This document shows, in pieces, positions 35,866 to 45,160 of a stretch of DNA of 64,000 nt. How positions within the stretch are numbered: position 1 is the stretch's first letter; each line of letters opens with the position of its first letter. The position numbers were made by a program, and so were the translations under genes. The notes under the pieces were generated by a model. That model did no database searches. It saw nothing but the letters and a program-made list of their open reading frames with translations, and was not told the DNA's origin. The DNA is from Ryuthela nishihirai (taxonomy: Eukaryota; Arthropoda; Arachnida; Araneae; Heptathelidae): NCBI GenBank assembly GCA_038380435.1, contig JAWZYU010000027.1, forward strand, positions 927,156 to 991,155, written 5' to 3'.

Positions 35866-36470
35866 ATAAATCAGAACTTTGACGTTGATTCTAATTTTAG
35901 AGGAAAAATTGTCTTGAGCCGGGTGGGATACGAACTCACGACCTCCTGATAACATGTCAGGTGCTCTGGACCACTGAGCTACCGGCTAGCCAAGATCAAG
36001 ATCTCCTCTAATTAACGCTATGAACATTCCTTTTATGTCACATATATGTGCTATTCAGGCAATTTTAGCCCAAGTGTCCCACCCGGACATCCCACCGACC
36101 CAATCCCACACGGCTCAAGACAACTTTCCTCTAAAATTAGAATCAATGTCAAAGTGCTGATTTATTAGCGGATATTGAACTGAGTTTATTTCATTATTTA
36201 TCATCATTGGCATACTTGTAAGACATGCTTTCCATCTAATATGGCAAATAGAAAGCCGCTTGGGCTAAAATTTCCTGAAAAGCGCATATATGTGACATAA
36301 AAGGAATGTTCGTAGCGTTAATTAGAGGAGATCTTGATCGGCGGCCGGTAGCTCTATGGTCCAGAGCACCTGATATGTTATCAGGAGGTCGTATCCCACC
36401 CGGCTCAGGACAATTTTTCCTCTAAAATTAGAATCGACGTCAAAGTGCTGATTTATTAGTGGATATTGAA
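35866..36470. mobile_element. Large foldback element with two opposed tRNA-like units (FB-C)
   Basis: The left arm (about 35866-36072) and right arm (about 36265-36469) are inverted copies. The outer ends are ccactaataaatcag and ctgatttattagtgg. Each arm contains a tRNA-like unit: minus strand at about 35923-35992 and plus strand at about 36346-36412, reading ccggtagctc, cctga-catgtta-tcagg and (left arm) gagttcgtatcccacc. The next stretch, gatcaagatctcctctaatt, is also mirrored. The 190-bp spacer carries an extra end-like copy (aatcaatgtcaaagtgctga). The right unit has lost part of its T-arm. No protein frame. Confidence 0.8.
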
Positions 36471-37745
36471 TTGTCGAGTTTATCTCATTATTTACCATCA
36501 AATTTTTAAAGTTAATTTTCCTTAAACTTTTGAAAATCTCCTGAAAATTAATGAAAAAACTGTTATCTTTAAAAACAGATTTTCAAAGTAATTGCATAGT
36601 ACATACCCTCCCCCCCATTTTACACTCTTTTCTGCCTTAAACGTATTTCAGCATTATTAGAATTATTTTTATGATTTATATAATTTATCCCAGCAGTCTA
36701 TGCATTTTCCCCACTCCTCAGATCGAAACTATAACTAAAAACAGACCATTTCTTAAGCTTCAAGACTTGCTGCAGCTGCAACTAGATCATGGCTCCATGC
36801 AGTGAGGATGCAGGTGACTTCACACATGCAGTCTCTGTTCATAATGGTTAGTAAAATAAAATGCTGCCTAAGAAAGTGTTCCTCCATTTCATAAACAGTA
36901 CAGAAAATCCTATTATTGTGAGCAGTCCCAGTCACCTTATATAATACTGATCCCTTTTTAAGTGTACCACACTATAAGAAATCAATAAAAGAAATAAAAA
37001 TTATGTTTCTGGAAAATATAATATTATTTGGAATGAACTTTACTTCCAATTAATATATAATTTAATCATTTTTATTCAATATATTTTCCAGTGTTAAGCC
37101 TTAATTGCATAGTCCAATCTATTTTTTTTGCTATATCAATGTGAAAATGTCTTATTAAAATTAATATGCTAGTAACTTTTTTTAATTTTTATTTTCATAA
37201 GTTTGGAGTTAAATTCTGTTTAATTTAGTACATAACATGACCTATTTCTATTGATTGGTTATATTAAAAAAATTCTGAAGTTGACTTGTTTATCTGACCC
37301 AGCATAATTGGCTAAATGCCTTGGCTTTACTCAAAGTATGGTATCGAGAAAAAAATGACAAAACAAGAGAAATATTTACTTGAAACACGATAATTAATTT
37401 TTTTGTTATACAGAAATAAAGAGCCATTCCATTCATGTGCATTATAATAATTTATCTCTATTTTTTTTAACAAATTTTTATTTGGATTGCAAGATGCATT
37501 TTTTTTTATTATATGACTAAAAATGCCCTATTAAAATAAAACTAGTTGTCGTTTTAGTTAAATATTTTAATTTCAGAAAATCCATAATAAAATGCTGACT
37601 AATTTGGCATATAACATGCCACAATTTCTTTCATTAGCTATTTGGCAAAAAAGTTATAAAGCTAAATTTTTTTGGTTAAGCATAGGGAGAAAATAGCTTG
37701 CCTCTGAATGTAAACCAATTTTTCAGGCTGGACATTGGAATGGTT

Positions 37746-38300
37746 AAACTAGGATATAAATAATTTTTTTAATGAGCTCTCATCACCATTTGTTAGATGT
37801 GATATACGATATTGCTGATTTATTTGTTACCATTACTCTGTGCTGAAACAATTCCCTGATTTAAGCTCATAAGTTTAAATTTGAACTATTATCAATAAAT
37901 TTTTCCTTAAAATTTTGAAAATCTCTAGAAAATTTATTTAAAAAATTGCTATTTTTAAAAACGGAAGATTTTGGAAGTAATTATGAAGTACTTACCTATG
38001 TTTTTTTCCCCCATTTCACACTCTTTTCTGCCTTCAACTTATTTTAATATTCCTAGAAATATTTTTATCATTTATCCCAGCATTATACATGTCATTCACA
38101 CATTTCAAATCGAAACTATAAGTAACAAGAGCATTCTTAGCTAGAGCAGAGCAAGAGCTTGTTGTTGTATAGACTGCCAGCAGCATCGAGGCAGAGCAGC
38201 TGGCACCTGGGGCAGTCAAGTTTATACACAGTGGATTGTTTACAGCGAGCATTGTTCTCACATATTGAATAACATTCTGATGCATCCAGTTAGTATTTAT
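37746..38300 (+). repeat. R1 repeat, second partial unit
   Basis: A fresh copy of the R1 start region follows the end of the previous copy: gatatacgatattgctgatt, ttaagctcataagttta, ttatcaataaatttttcc and atttatcccagcattataca. The two copies are head-to-tail. Confidence 0.6.
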
Positions 38301-38493
38301 ACTTTTATATTTATATCCTCAGTTTTATTTCTGTATATTTATTTTATTTTCATAAATTATCAATCTTTCATTCAGTTGAGCTATTGATAGATTATTATCA
38401 ACTTTTGGAGTTTGATGGTTGGATTACAAGTTGTTGTGGACATTTTATTTAACATTGCATTGGGTTATATGTTAATTTTTCTTTTATTATTGA

Positions 38494-38868
38494 GGCAGGG
38501 GTATGGCTCAGTTGGTAGCATGCCAGGTTCATAATCTGCAGTTCTCAGATCCCACCTGGGCCAGCATTGACATTTATCTTTGCAAAACTTGTTATTCTCT
38601 TGGTCAGTAGGGGACACCAATGGGCTTGGAAATGCTGCCTTCCATCGTATGGGACATTAACCTGTGACCCCATGTGTGGGAGAGTCCTATTCTGTGCAGA
38701 TTAAAGAACACCCTGGATGGCCTTGGGTGGCTATCATGTCTCCTAACAGCTATCAAATGGCTTTCCTCCCTACCCTTCTCTGGCCCCCAGGGTCCTTGTA
38801 GCCTTGCCATTTAGTCTTTTGTGTGCAAAAAAAGTACTGCTCAGAGTGAAACAACCCAATATTTTTAT
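38494..38868 (+). repeat. S1 SINE, plus orientation
   Basis: Head first: ggtatggctcagttggtagc, ccaggttcataatctgcag (stem-loop with CAT anticodon) and a degenerate T-arm cagatcccacctggg, then the S1 body in reverse of the other copies, ending agtgaaacaacccaat. It supports a tRNA-Met origin for S1. Confidence 0.85.
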
Positions 38869-38869
38869 A

Positions 38870-39454
38870 ATTACTTCATTTTCCAGTAAAAAAAACTTTG
38901 ATCTTGTTTCGTTTCCTGAAAAATGAATAAAGTCTTGGATATGGAAATGAAAAAAACTCCTTAGCACAGAAAACAGTTCTCCTTTAGGAATGCAATTTTA
39001 GCCAGGTTCTTATTCCTCCTCCCCCACCTGAGGAAGTTTTACTCATCCCCCATGGGAAACTTTTTTTAATTATGAGTTTTAAAGTTTATACTCAATGGCT
39101 CTACAAGTGTTTATCTCCCCCCCCCCCCCCTCCAACTCAGTAACTTGGCTGTGCCACTCTGATGATATAGATTTTTTTTCTGCTTTGAATTAATTTTTTC
39201 ACACTTAGCCAAGATCACCAAAATTTAACACCCAAAGAAAAAAAATTCATAATGGTTTAGTAAAAAAAAAAGCAGGCAAGAAAGTGTTCCTCCTTTTTAT
39301 AAACTGAAAACAAAATCCTATTAATGTGAGGAATACAAGCCACACTTCTATAACTCTGGCCCATGTTTTATACCACATTGAAAAGAATCATTAAGAGAAA
39401 TAAAAATCATATTTCAGGCAAATATTATATTACTTGGAAAGAAATTTCAATTCA
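38870..39454 (+). repeat. R1 copy, left part, split by LINE B
   Basis: Matches 49150-49510 (tagccaagatYNccaaaatt, aaagtgttcctcc, gaaaagaatcattaa). The match is broken by the LINE and its continuation, atataatttaactgttttta, appears at 43061, to the right of the LINE. Contains a C-run near 39117-39130. Confidence 0.6.
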
Positions 39455-39484
39455 TCATCATCATCATCCTCAAGCAGCCATGGG

Positions 39485-40930
39485 CTATGGAGGTCCAACC
39501 AGACCGTGCAATTTAGTTCTCCAAGCAAGTCTATCCTGAGCTACATCTACTGCATCTGGCCACTGCACACCAATTCTAACAAGGTCCTGTTTGACATTGT
39601 CTGCCCACCGCATCCTAGGTCTCCCCTTCTTTCTGAAGCCTTTAGGCACACTGTTCATAACCCTATTCGCCAATCTATAATTATTCATACGGGCAACATG
39701 GCCAAACCAACGGAGTCTCTCTCTGCACAATATGCTGCTTAAAGGAGGTTGCAAACTCCTTTGCCTAATCTCATCATTAGTTACAAAGTTGAACCACCTA
39801 ATGCCCAAGATACTGCGTAAGCATCTGGAATCAAAAGCATCTAGTTTCCTGTTATCTTGTTTACAAAGTGTCCAAGTTTCACTACCATAACTAACCCTAG
39901 AAAGAACCAAACTATTATACAGTCTAATTTTAGTCTTTAGGTGTATACGCCTATTTCTCCACACTCTCCATAGGTTCTTAAAAGTCCCGGCAGCAATCCC
40001 TATTCGTCTGTTAATCTCATGCCGCACATCACCATTATCTGTTACATAGCTCCCAAGATAATTAAACTGTGACACCTGCTCAAGACTGCAACCATTCAGA
40101 TTAACTGAATCACAGCCTGCCTGACCAATTTTCATCACTTTAGTTTTCTCTCTGTTTATAACCAAACCTACTCTATTGCCAGTCTCATCAACAGCTCGAA
40201 TGAAAGAGTTCATCTCATCAACATCATTTGCCAAAAGGGCTAAATCATCAGCATAATCTAAATCAGAAATTTTCGTATCTTCAGCCCATTTAAGGCCAAA
40301 ATCTTTCCCTTGAAGTGAATTTCGCATAACATAACCAATAACCAAGCTAAAGAGAAAAGGAGACAAAATGCACCCTTGTCGAACACCAGAAGTAATGCTA
40401 AACCAATTGCTACAAGCCTTACCAACTCTCACACACGACTCGGTGTTATTATAGAGAGCTTTCATTATGTTAACTAACTTGTCTGGTATACCATATGATC
40501 TCACAATCAACCACAAATTATGACGATCAACAGAGTCGAAAGCCTTTTTGAAATCAACAAAGCTAGCAACCACAGGTTTCTGAAACTCTAAACATTTCTC
40601 AAGAATCTGCCTAAGTGAAAATATCTGATCCACACATCCCCTACCACTTCTGAATCCACATTGCTCATCACGCAATTGACTGTCAACCAGATTCTTAATT
40701 CTATTAAGCACAATCATGGAAAGAACTTTACCTGGAACGGAGAGTAGGCTGATACCCCTATAGTTATCACAAGAACTGCGATCACCTTTTTTGAAAATAG
40801 GGATAATAATAGCTCTGGTAAAATCTTTAGGAACCATGCCTTTATCATAAAAGTTATTCAAAATTTCAGTCATCCAAATGGTAACTGAAACATTCCCAGC
40901 TCTAAGCATTTCCGTAGTAATTTCATCCAC
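39485..40930 (-). CDS. LINE copy B reverse transcriptase frame
   Basis: About 481 codons without a stop. The frame opens at a GTG inside the RT domain (reads VDEITTEMLRAG), so it is the continuation of the endonuclease frame and not a separate protein start. RT motifs: IIPIFKKGD (42-50), CDNYRGISLLSVPGKVL (54-70), CGFRSGRGCVDQIF (91-104), FVDFKKAFDSVD (124-135, catalytic Asp), GVRQGCILSP (182-191) and DYADDLALLA (225-234, catalytic YADD). The C-terminal 200 residues hold the region usual after RT in this group, with SYGSETWTLCKQD, RWFGHVARM and GRPRMRWADNVKQDL. It ends GLVGPP, right at the element 3' end. No internal stop. Confidence 0.9.
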   Translation of the reverse strand: MDEITTEMLRAGNVSVTIWMTEILNNFYDKGMVPKDFTRAIIIPIFKKGDRSSCDNYRGISLLSVPGKVLSMIVLNRIKNLVDSQLRDEQCGFRSGRGCVDQIFSLRQILEKCLEFQKPVVASFVDFKKAFDSVDRHNLWLIVRSYGIPDKLVNIMKALYNNTESCVRVGKACSNWFSITSGVRQGCILSPFLFSLVIGYVMRNSLQGKDFGLKWAEDTKISDLDYADDLALLANDVDEMNSFIRAVDETGNRVGLVINREKTKVMKIGQAGCDSVNLNGCSLEQVSQFNYLGSYVTDNGDVRHEINRRIGIAAGTFKNLWRVWRNRRIHLKTKIRLYNSLVLSRVSYGSETWTLCKQDNRKLDAFDSRCLRSILGIRWFNFVTNDEIRQRSLQPPLSSILCRERLRWFGHVARMNNYRLANRVMNSVPKGFRKKGRPRMRWADNVKQDLVRIGVQWPDAVDVAQDRLAWRTKLHGLVGPP

Positions 40931-42495
40931 CCCTGGGGATTTATGAAGTTAAGTTTAGAAATAGCCAAACTAACTTCAGATTGTGTTATAGGGCCAACAT
41001 TAAAGCCACCAATGCATCTATCATCATTGCAAATAATGGGAGTAGAACTAACTACATTGTTTAGAACATCACTGAAATGCTCAGCCCACCTAGCCATGAC
41101 AGAATCCTCCCCTTCTATAACCTTACCTTGTTTATCCTTCAATCCTTGTATGCCTGTCCGTTTACTACCACACAAAACATTAACTTTCTGGTACAGCTCT
41201 CTGCTGTTGTGCTGTCTAACTGCTTCCTCGGCTTTGTCAGCCAAACCATCAAGCCAAAGATTCTTATCAGCAGCTAACTGATCCTTTACAAGTTTATTAA
41301 GGTCTCTGTAATGCTTTCTATTAGTACTAGTAGGGTATTGATTAAGGGCATTCCTGCAGTTCTTTCTTTCCGAAATAAGCTCAAGTGCCTTATCACTCAG
41401 ATAATTTTGCCTCTTCTGCTCCTTTTTTCCTAAAAGAGTACTGTTAGTGTCCAAAAAAGCCTGTTTAAAATGATCCCATTCTTCCTCAACTTCAGTAGTA
41501 AGCAAACCATGACTGTCATAATGACTAAGTAACCTATCATGGTAAGCTTTGGCTATAACTGGATCTTTCAGAGCTTCAGTATTAAAAGTAAATTTTTTAA
41601 CCCTAGCACAACACTTTTTAAGTTTAAGTTGCAACACACTTTTAACAAGGTAATGGTCAGATCCAATTTCAGCTCCCCTATATGCCCTGGTATTCCTAAC
41701 AGAACTAGCCCATTTGCTGTTAATTAATATGTAATCAATCATATTCTTATGCAGCCCATCAGGTGAAACCCATGTGTACTTATGTATGTCGCGGTGTTTG
41801 TAATAAGTGTTAGTTATTCTGAATCCATTGAGTTTACTTACCTGTAGGAGACGTTGCCCATTGCCATTGCAGCTACCAATATCAAAAGGGCCTATTACTC
41901 CTCCCCAAAGGTCAGTGTCAGTACCAACTTTGGCATTGAAGTCACCAAGAACAAGGGTAATATCTCCTTTCTTGACAGAATTCAAAATATCCTGAAGTTG
42001 TTCATAAAACCTATCCTTCTCATCCTCATCAGCATCCTCAGTGGGGGCATAACAGCAGATAACATTCAAGTCTTTAAAGCTTGTCTGAAATTTTGCTGTA
42101 AGAAACCTTTCATTAATGCACTCGTATACTAGAGGAGCATCACTAGCGTGTCTGCTGAGAAGCAGACCCACGCCTTGGTGATGCTTATTGTCGTCCCTCC
42201 CTGAAAAGAGAAATTTAAGATTATTTTTAAGAATCTGACCTTTATCAGTCCATCTGGTCTCTTGCAAGCCGAGAATATCTAAATTATAACGGTGGAATTC
42301 TTGTGTGAGGACATCAAGAGAAAAAGCTCTGTGCAGAGTCCTCACATTCCAACTACCTATGGAGAGAAAATGATTAGTGGGATGTTTAAAGAAACTATGT
42401 TTATTGAGAGAGGGAATGCCGACAATATCAAACAGCCCCCTAATCGCAGACATGGGGCAAAGACCCGTTCCCCCACTACTAAAGGCTGAAGCCAT
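40870..42495 (-). CDS. LINE copy B endonuclease-side frame
   Basis: A 541-codon open frame. Residues 45-285 form an exonuclease-endonuclease-phosphatase domain that nicks target DNA for target-primed reverse transcription. Visible motifs: IGSWNVRTL (46-54), LQETRW (77-82, catalytic Glu), GDFNAKVG (184-191, catalytic Asp/Asn), TWVSPDG (241-247), MIDYIL (252-257) and GSDHYLV (278-284, catalytic Asp-His). Residues 290-500 are a linker with a charged helix-rich stretch (LADKAEEAVRQHNSRELYQK). The frame leaves the family reading frame at SKLNFINPQG near the C-terminus, one base short of joining the RT frame. The first Met at 42495 is the furthest upstream start in this frame; the native start is not certain. 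Confidence 0.85.
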   Translation of the reverse strand: MASAFSSGGTGLCPMSAIRGLFDIVGIPSLNKHSFFKHPTNHFLSIGSWNVRTLHRAFSLDVLTQEFHRYNLDILGLQETRWTDKGQILKNNLKFLFSGRDDNKHHQGVGLLLSRHASDAPLVYECINERFLTAKFQTSFKDLNVICCYAPTEDADEDEKDRFYEQLQDILNSVKKGDITLVLGDFNAKVGTDTDLWGGVIGPFDIGSCNGNGQRLLQVSKLNGFRITNTYYKHRDIHKYTWVSPDGLHKNMIDYILINSKWASSVRNTRAYRGAEIGSDHYLVKSVLQLKLKKCCARVKKFTFNTEALKDPVIAKAYHDRLLSHYDSHGLLTTEVEEEWDHFKQAFLDTNSTLLGKKEQKRQNYLSDKALELISERKNCRNALNQYPTSTNRKHYRDLNKLVKDQLAADKNLWLDGLADKAEEAVRQHNSRELYQKVNVLCGSKRTGIQGLKDKQGKVIEGEDSVMARWAEHFSDVLNNVVSSTPIICNDDRCIGGFNVGPITQSEVSLAISKLNFINPQGWMKLLRKCLELGMFQLPFG

Positions 42496-43030
42496 CTACA
42501 CTGGAAGACTTCCTCCAATGCAGAATTTGACGATGCCAATAGAAGCAAAGAGTTCAGGTGCCTGCGATGACTTCTGCTCAGGATTATCCACCAGCTGATA
42601 AACATATCCTGTGAATCTATTCACTTGGGGCTGTCAACCCACAAACAAACAGAAAACACAGCGGAAGATTTTCCCTCCACAGAAGCCCACCAGTGCAGCA
42701 AAATCAGGATCCATAATCAAGCTCAGAGCCATATATCTGTCCAGTCCAGTAGGTTTATATGGTCAGCACCAGGACCCTGTGTGGTTGACCACTCCTCAGC
42801 AGGGCAGAAAAAAAGAAAAGTAGCCATAGCTGTCCAGATCAGTAGGCCACATTAATCTGGCAGCCCTCCCCTTCTGTTCACTTCCACAAGAGAGTATCTC
42901 TTTTGAAAGTTACTAACGGTCCGCACCACGAGAAGGTGGGGTCGGACATTAGGTGCTAGGCCTGGCCGGTTCTATGCATCATCACAGGGGATTGGTGCAT
43001 AGCTCTCCTTCCAGTGACTACCTAGCTACC

Positions 43031-43530
43031 ATTTACAGATATATATCAATTAATATATATATAATTTAACTGTTTTTATTCATCAGGTTTTCCAGCATTA
43101 ACCAAATAAATGAAAGGAATTATGACATGTGTATGTCAAATTATTTCTTGTTTTTTCTGAAAATAAAAAAAAAATAACAAAAAAGTTGACTAGTTTCCTT
43201 TTAATATGGCTTTTATAGAGTCATATAGTAAAAAAAAAATGCATCTAGCAATGCAAAATTTTTTTTTTAAAAAACACACACAAAAATGACTACAATACAC
43301 ATCAATATACTTTGCTTATGAATAAAAGGAAAATAATGTTTTTTAAATGAATATACTTTTAATATGAATAATACTGTCTTCGAATTTTTTTCATGGTACC
43401 TTACTTTGGAGGGGAAAAAAAAGCTTTGACCAGCTGCGACCAGTCAAATAAACAAGTCAAATTTAGAAGAAAAAAAAATCAACAGAAATAGGTCATCTTA
43501 TATACCAGAAGAAAGAACATTTAATTAGGG
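43031..43530 (-). repeat. R1 continuation and an inverted R1 piece
   Basis: 43061-43100 continues the R1 copy interrupted by LINE B. From about 43125 the sequence matches R1 in reverse: the reverse complement has aagttgacttgtttattt and tttgcattgctagatgcat, as at 49750 and 49940. The R1 material here is therefore palindromically arranged. Confidence 0.5.
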
Positions 43531-45160
43531 TTAAGAAAATGACAAAAATTTTTAGAAAAAGACAGGTAATATTTCATAAGCATTTTTTAATAATAAAAAT
43601 TGCAAGGTTTTTACTGTATTTTTTGCATTTCAAATTCAGTAAACTTTTTTTAATTTAATTTTGGTGCATTTTTTAAGTATTTTACCACCTTAATATATAT
43701 ATAATTCATAATATTTTTTATCATTTAAATCTTTTATTTATTTAATTTTTACAAAATTATTTGGTCATTTATGCAAACAATGTATAATGGTGGTTTTCTC
43801 CTGATTGGAAAACTCTAAGTAGCAGCAGTGTTACAAAATTTATTTTGCTTTAAAACAAGATTATTTAAATAAAAACTGAAAAATAACTAAAAAGAGATAA
43901 AGAGTTGTGATGAAATTAAATACAAAATTTCAAAGCAAATGTAGTTTATTTTAATGTCTGAAATTTGAGATCAAACCCTTCCAGATCAATTTGCATTATA
44001 TACTGACTATTGTGGAAAAGTTACTCTTTACAAAAATGGGAAAAACTTAAAAATTATAAATTCTGAATCTTAGTTATGAATTACTTCAATTTCATTAAAA
44101 ACAATACTGAAAAGTCCTATCATTTAAAAAGTAATTTTTTGTTATAATGTCCTAATCAGATGTCTCCTAAAGTAGCTACCATTTTAAGTCACATATGCTG
44201 AATGATTTAATTTCCTTCTGTATCAAATAATTATTTTTTTCCAACTGCAATATACATTTGAGAAGCAATATAAATAATTCTAGAAGTTGTTGAAATTGAT
44301 ATCCCCATTCAGAATCTGAGAAAAGTCCGAATTCATCTGAATCACAATCAGAGCCAATGAAATATTGTAATTTAGAAAAAAAAAAACCTCATGATTTTTC
44401 CTGTTCAACTTGATAATAATATTCATTATAATTAATATCCATACATGATACAGTATTTGTCCATGAATAATTTATCATTTAAAAACTATACTTCATCAGC
44501 AAAAGAAAATGCAAAAACACTTCAGTACTTTCTGAAATATCTGATCTGTGCAGCCTAACACGTGCACTAAGTTTGAAATCAAAACCAGATGTTTGCTGAT
44601 CAATAGCACTCTCCTACGATGCTGCCGATCACAAGATAAAAGAAATATTGATTTTTCTCTTTGTATTCCATTCATAAAAAATACCTGATAATAGATAAAA
44701 AATAATTTAGAAATGCTAAAATAGTTTTTAATCAAAAAATATATTAAAATAATGCAAAAAAAAGTATATGGCTGTATTTTCGTCCAAATCACTGAAAACC
44801 TCCAATAAATAAGAGTTCTCTTGGCATCTGTCTTCATTTCATTGAGAACGCATATAATCAGATCTTTAGTAGATAAATGAAATAGTTTGCTGGAGTTCTC
44901 AGCCAGCTAGAGGGGGACTGTTCTAAATATGGAACAACATCTACAGCTTTGCCATCATTTGGGCTGTGCTAATAGCAGTTTGATCAAGAGAAAGGGCTTT
45001 TCATTTTCTGACATATCAAATAGAGGAATAAATAAATAAAAAAAAAAACTTTTTTAGAAGCTCTGAAATGTGTATTTTACATATATTTATAAATAAGACA
45101 GTTCACAATTGAATTTTTTTTAATTTTAAAATTTTTATGGTTGATGAATATTTTAATGGT
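43531..45160. other. Very AT-rich intron DNA, nothing recognised
   Basis: Long A and T runs. Short frames, including one of 113 codons at 44496-44837, show no domain and low-complexity composition. Confidence 0.35.

Larger units (their letters stand above)
34712..37745 (+). repeat. R1 repeat copy with nested insertions
   Basis: R1 landmarks appear in order (tttcatttgatgcatatttt at 34764, ataatttgttaaagccat at 35351, cacaagtttgattt near 35800, ttcatgtgcattataata near 37430, ttttcaggctggacattgga at 37720) but are separated by two foldback elements and an S1 SINE. Removing these gives a copy collinear with 25415-26560, with additional middle sequence (gtgttcctccatttc, ttccagtgttaagcc) shared with the copies at 39 and 49 kb. 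Confidence 0.65.
39455..43030 (-). mobile_element. Near-intact RTE-like LINE (copy B)
   Basis: A non-LTR retrotransposon, about 3.57 kb, minus-strand sense. From 43030: a roughly 530-bp 5' leader, an endonuclease frame (42495-40870), an RT frame (40930-39485), a very short 3' end and a (TGA)n-type microsatellite tail (atcatcatcatcatcc on the plus strand at 39457). A single EN-RT coding unit, short 3'UTR and trinucleotide tail are typical of the RTE group. It sits inside an R1 copy, so it is a later insertion. A short tcaatt on both sides may be part of the target duplication. Confidence 0.85.

Noticed and set aside
35923..35992. tRNA gene with possible Thr or Asn anticodon
   Set aside because: The 7-base loop catgtta lacks T33, and copies occur in several foldback elements; a tRNA-derived module is the better reading.
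39485..40930. Separate RT protein starting at the GTG at 40930
   Set aside because: The GTG is a valine codon of the conserved PGVDEI motif inside the RT; the frame is a continuation of the endonuclease reading.
41539..42489. Plus-strand frames opposite LINE copy B
   Set aside because: They are shadows of the endonuclease frame on the opposite strand.
44496..44837. 113-codon minus-strand frame
   Set aside because: Low-complexity composition from AT-rich DNA, no domain, no neighbouring exon signals.
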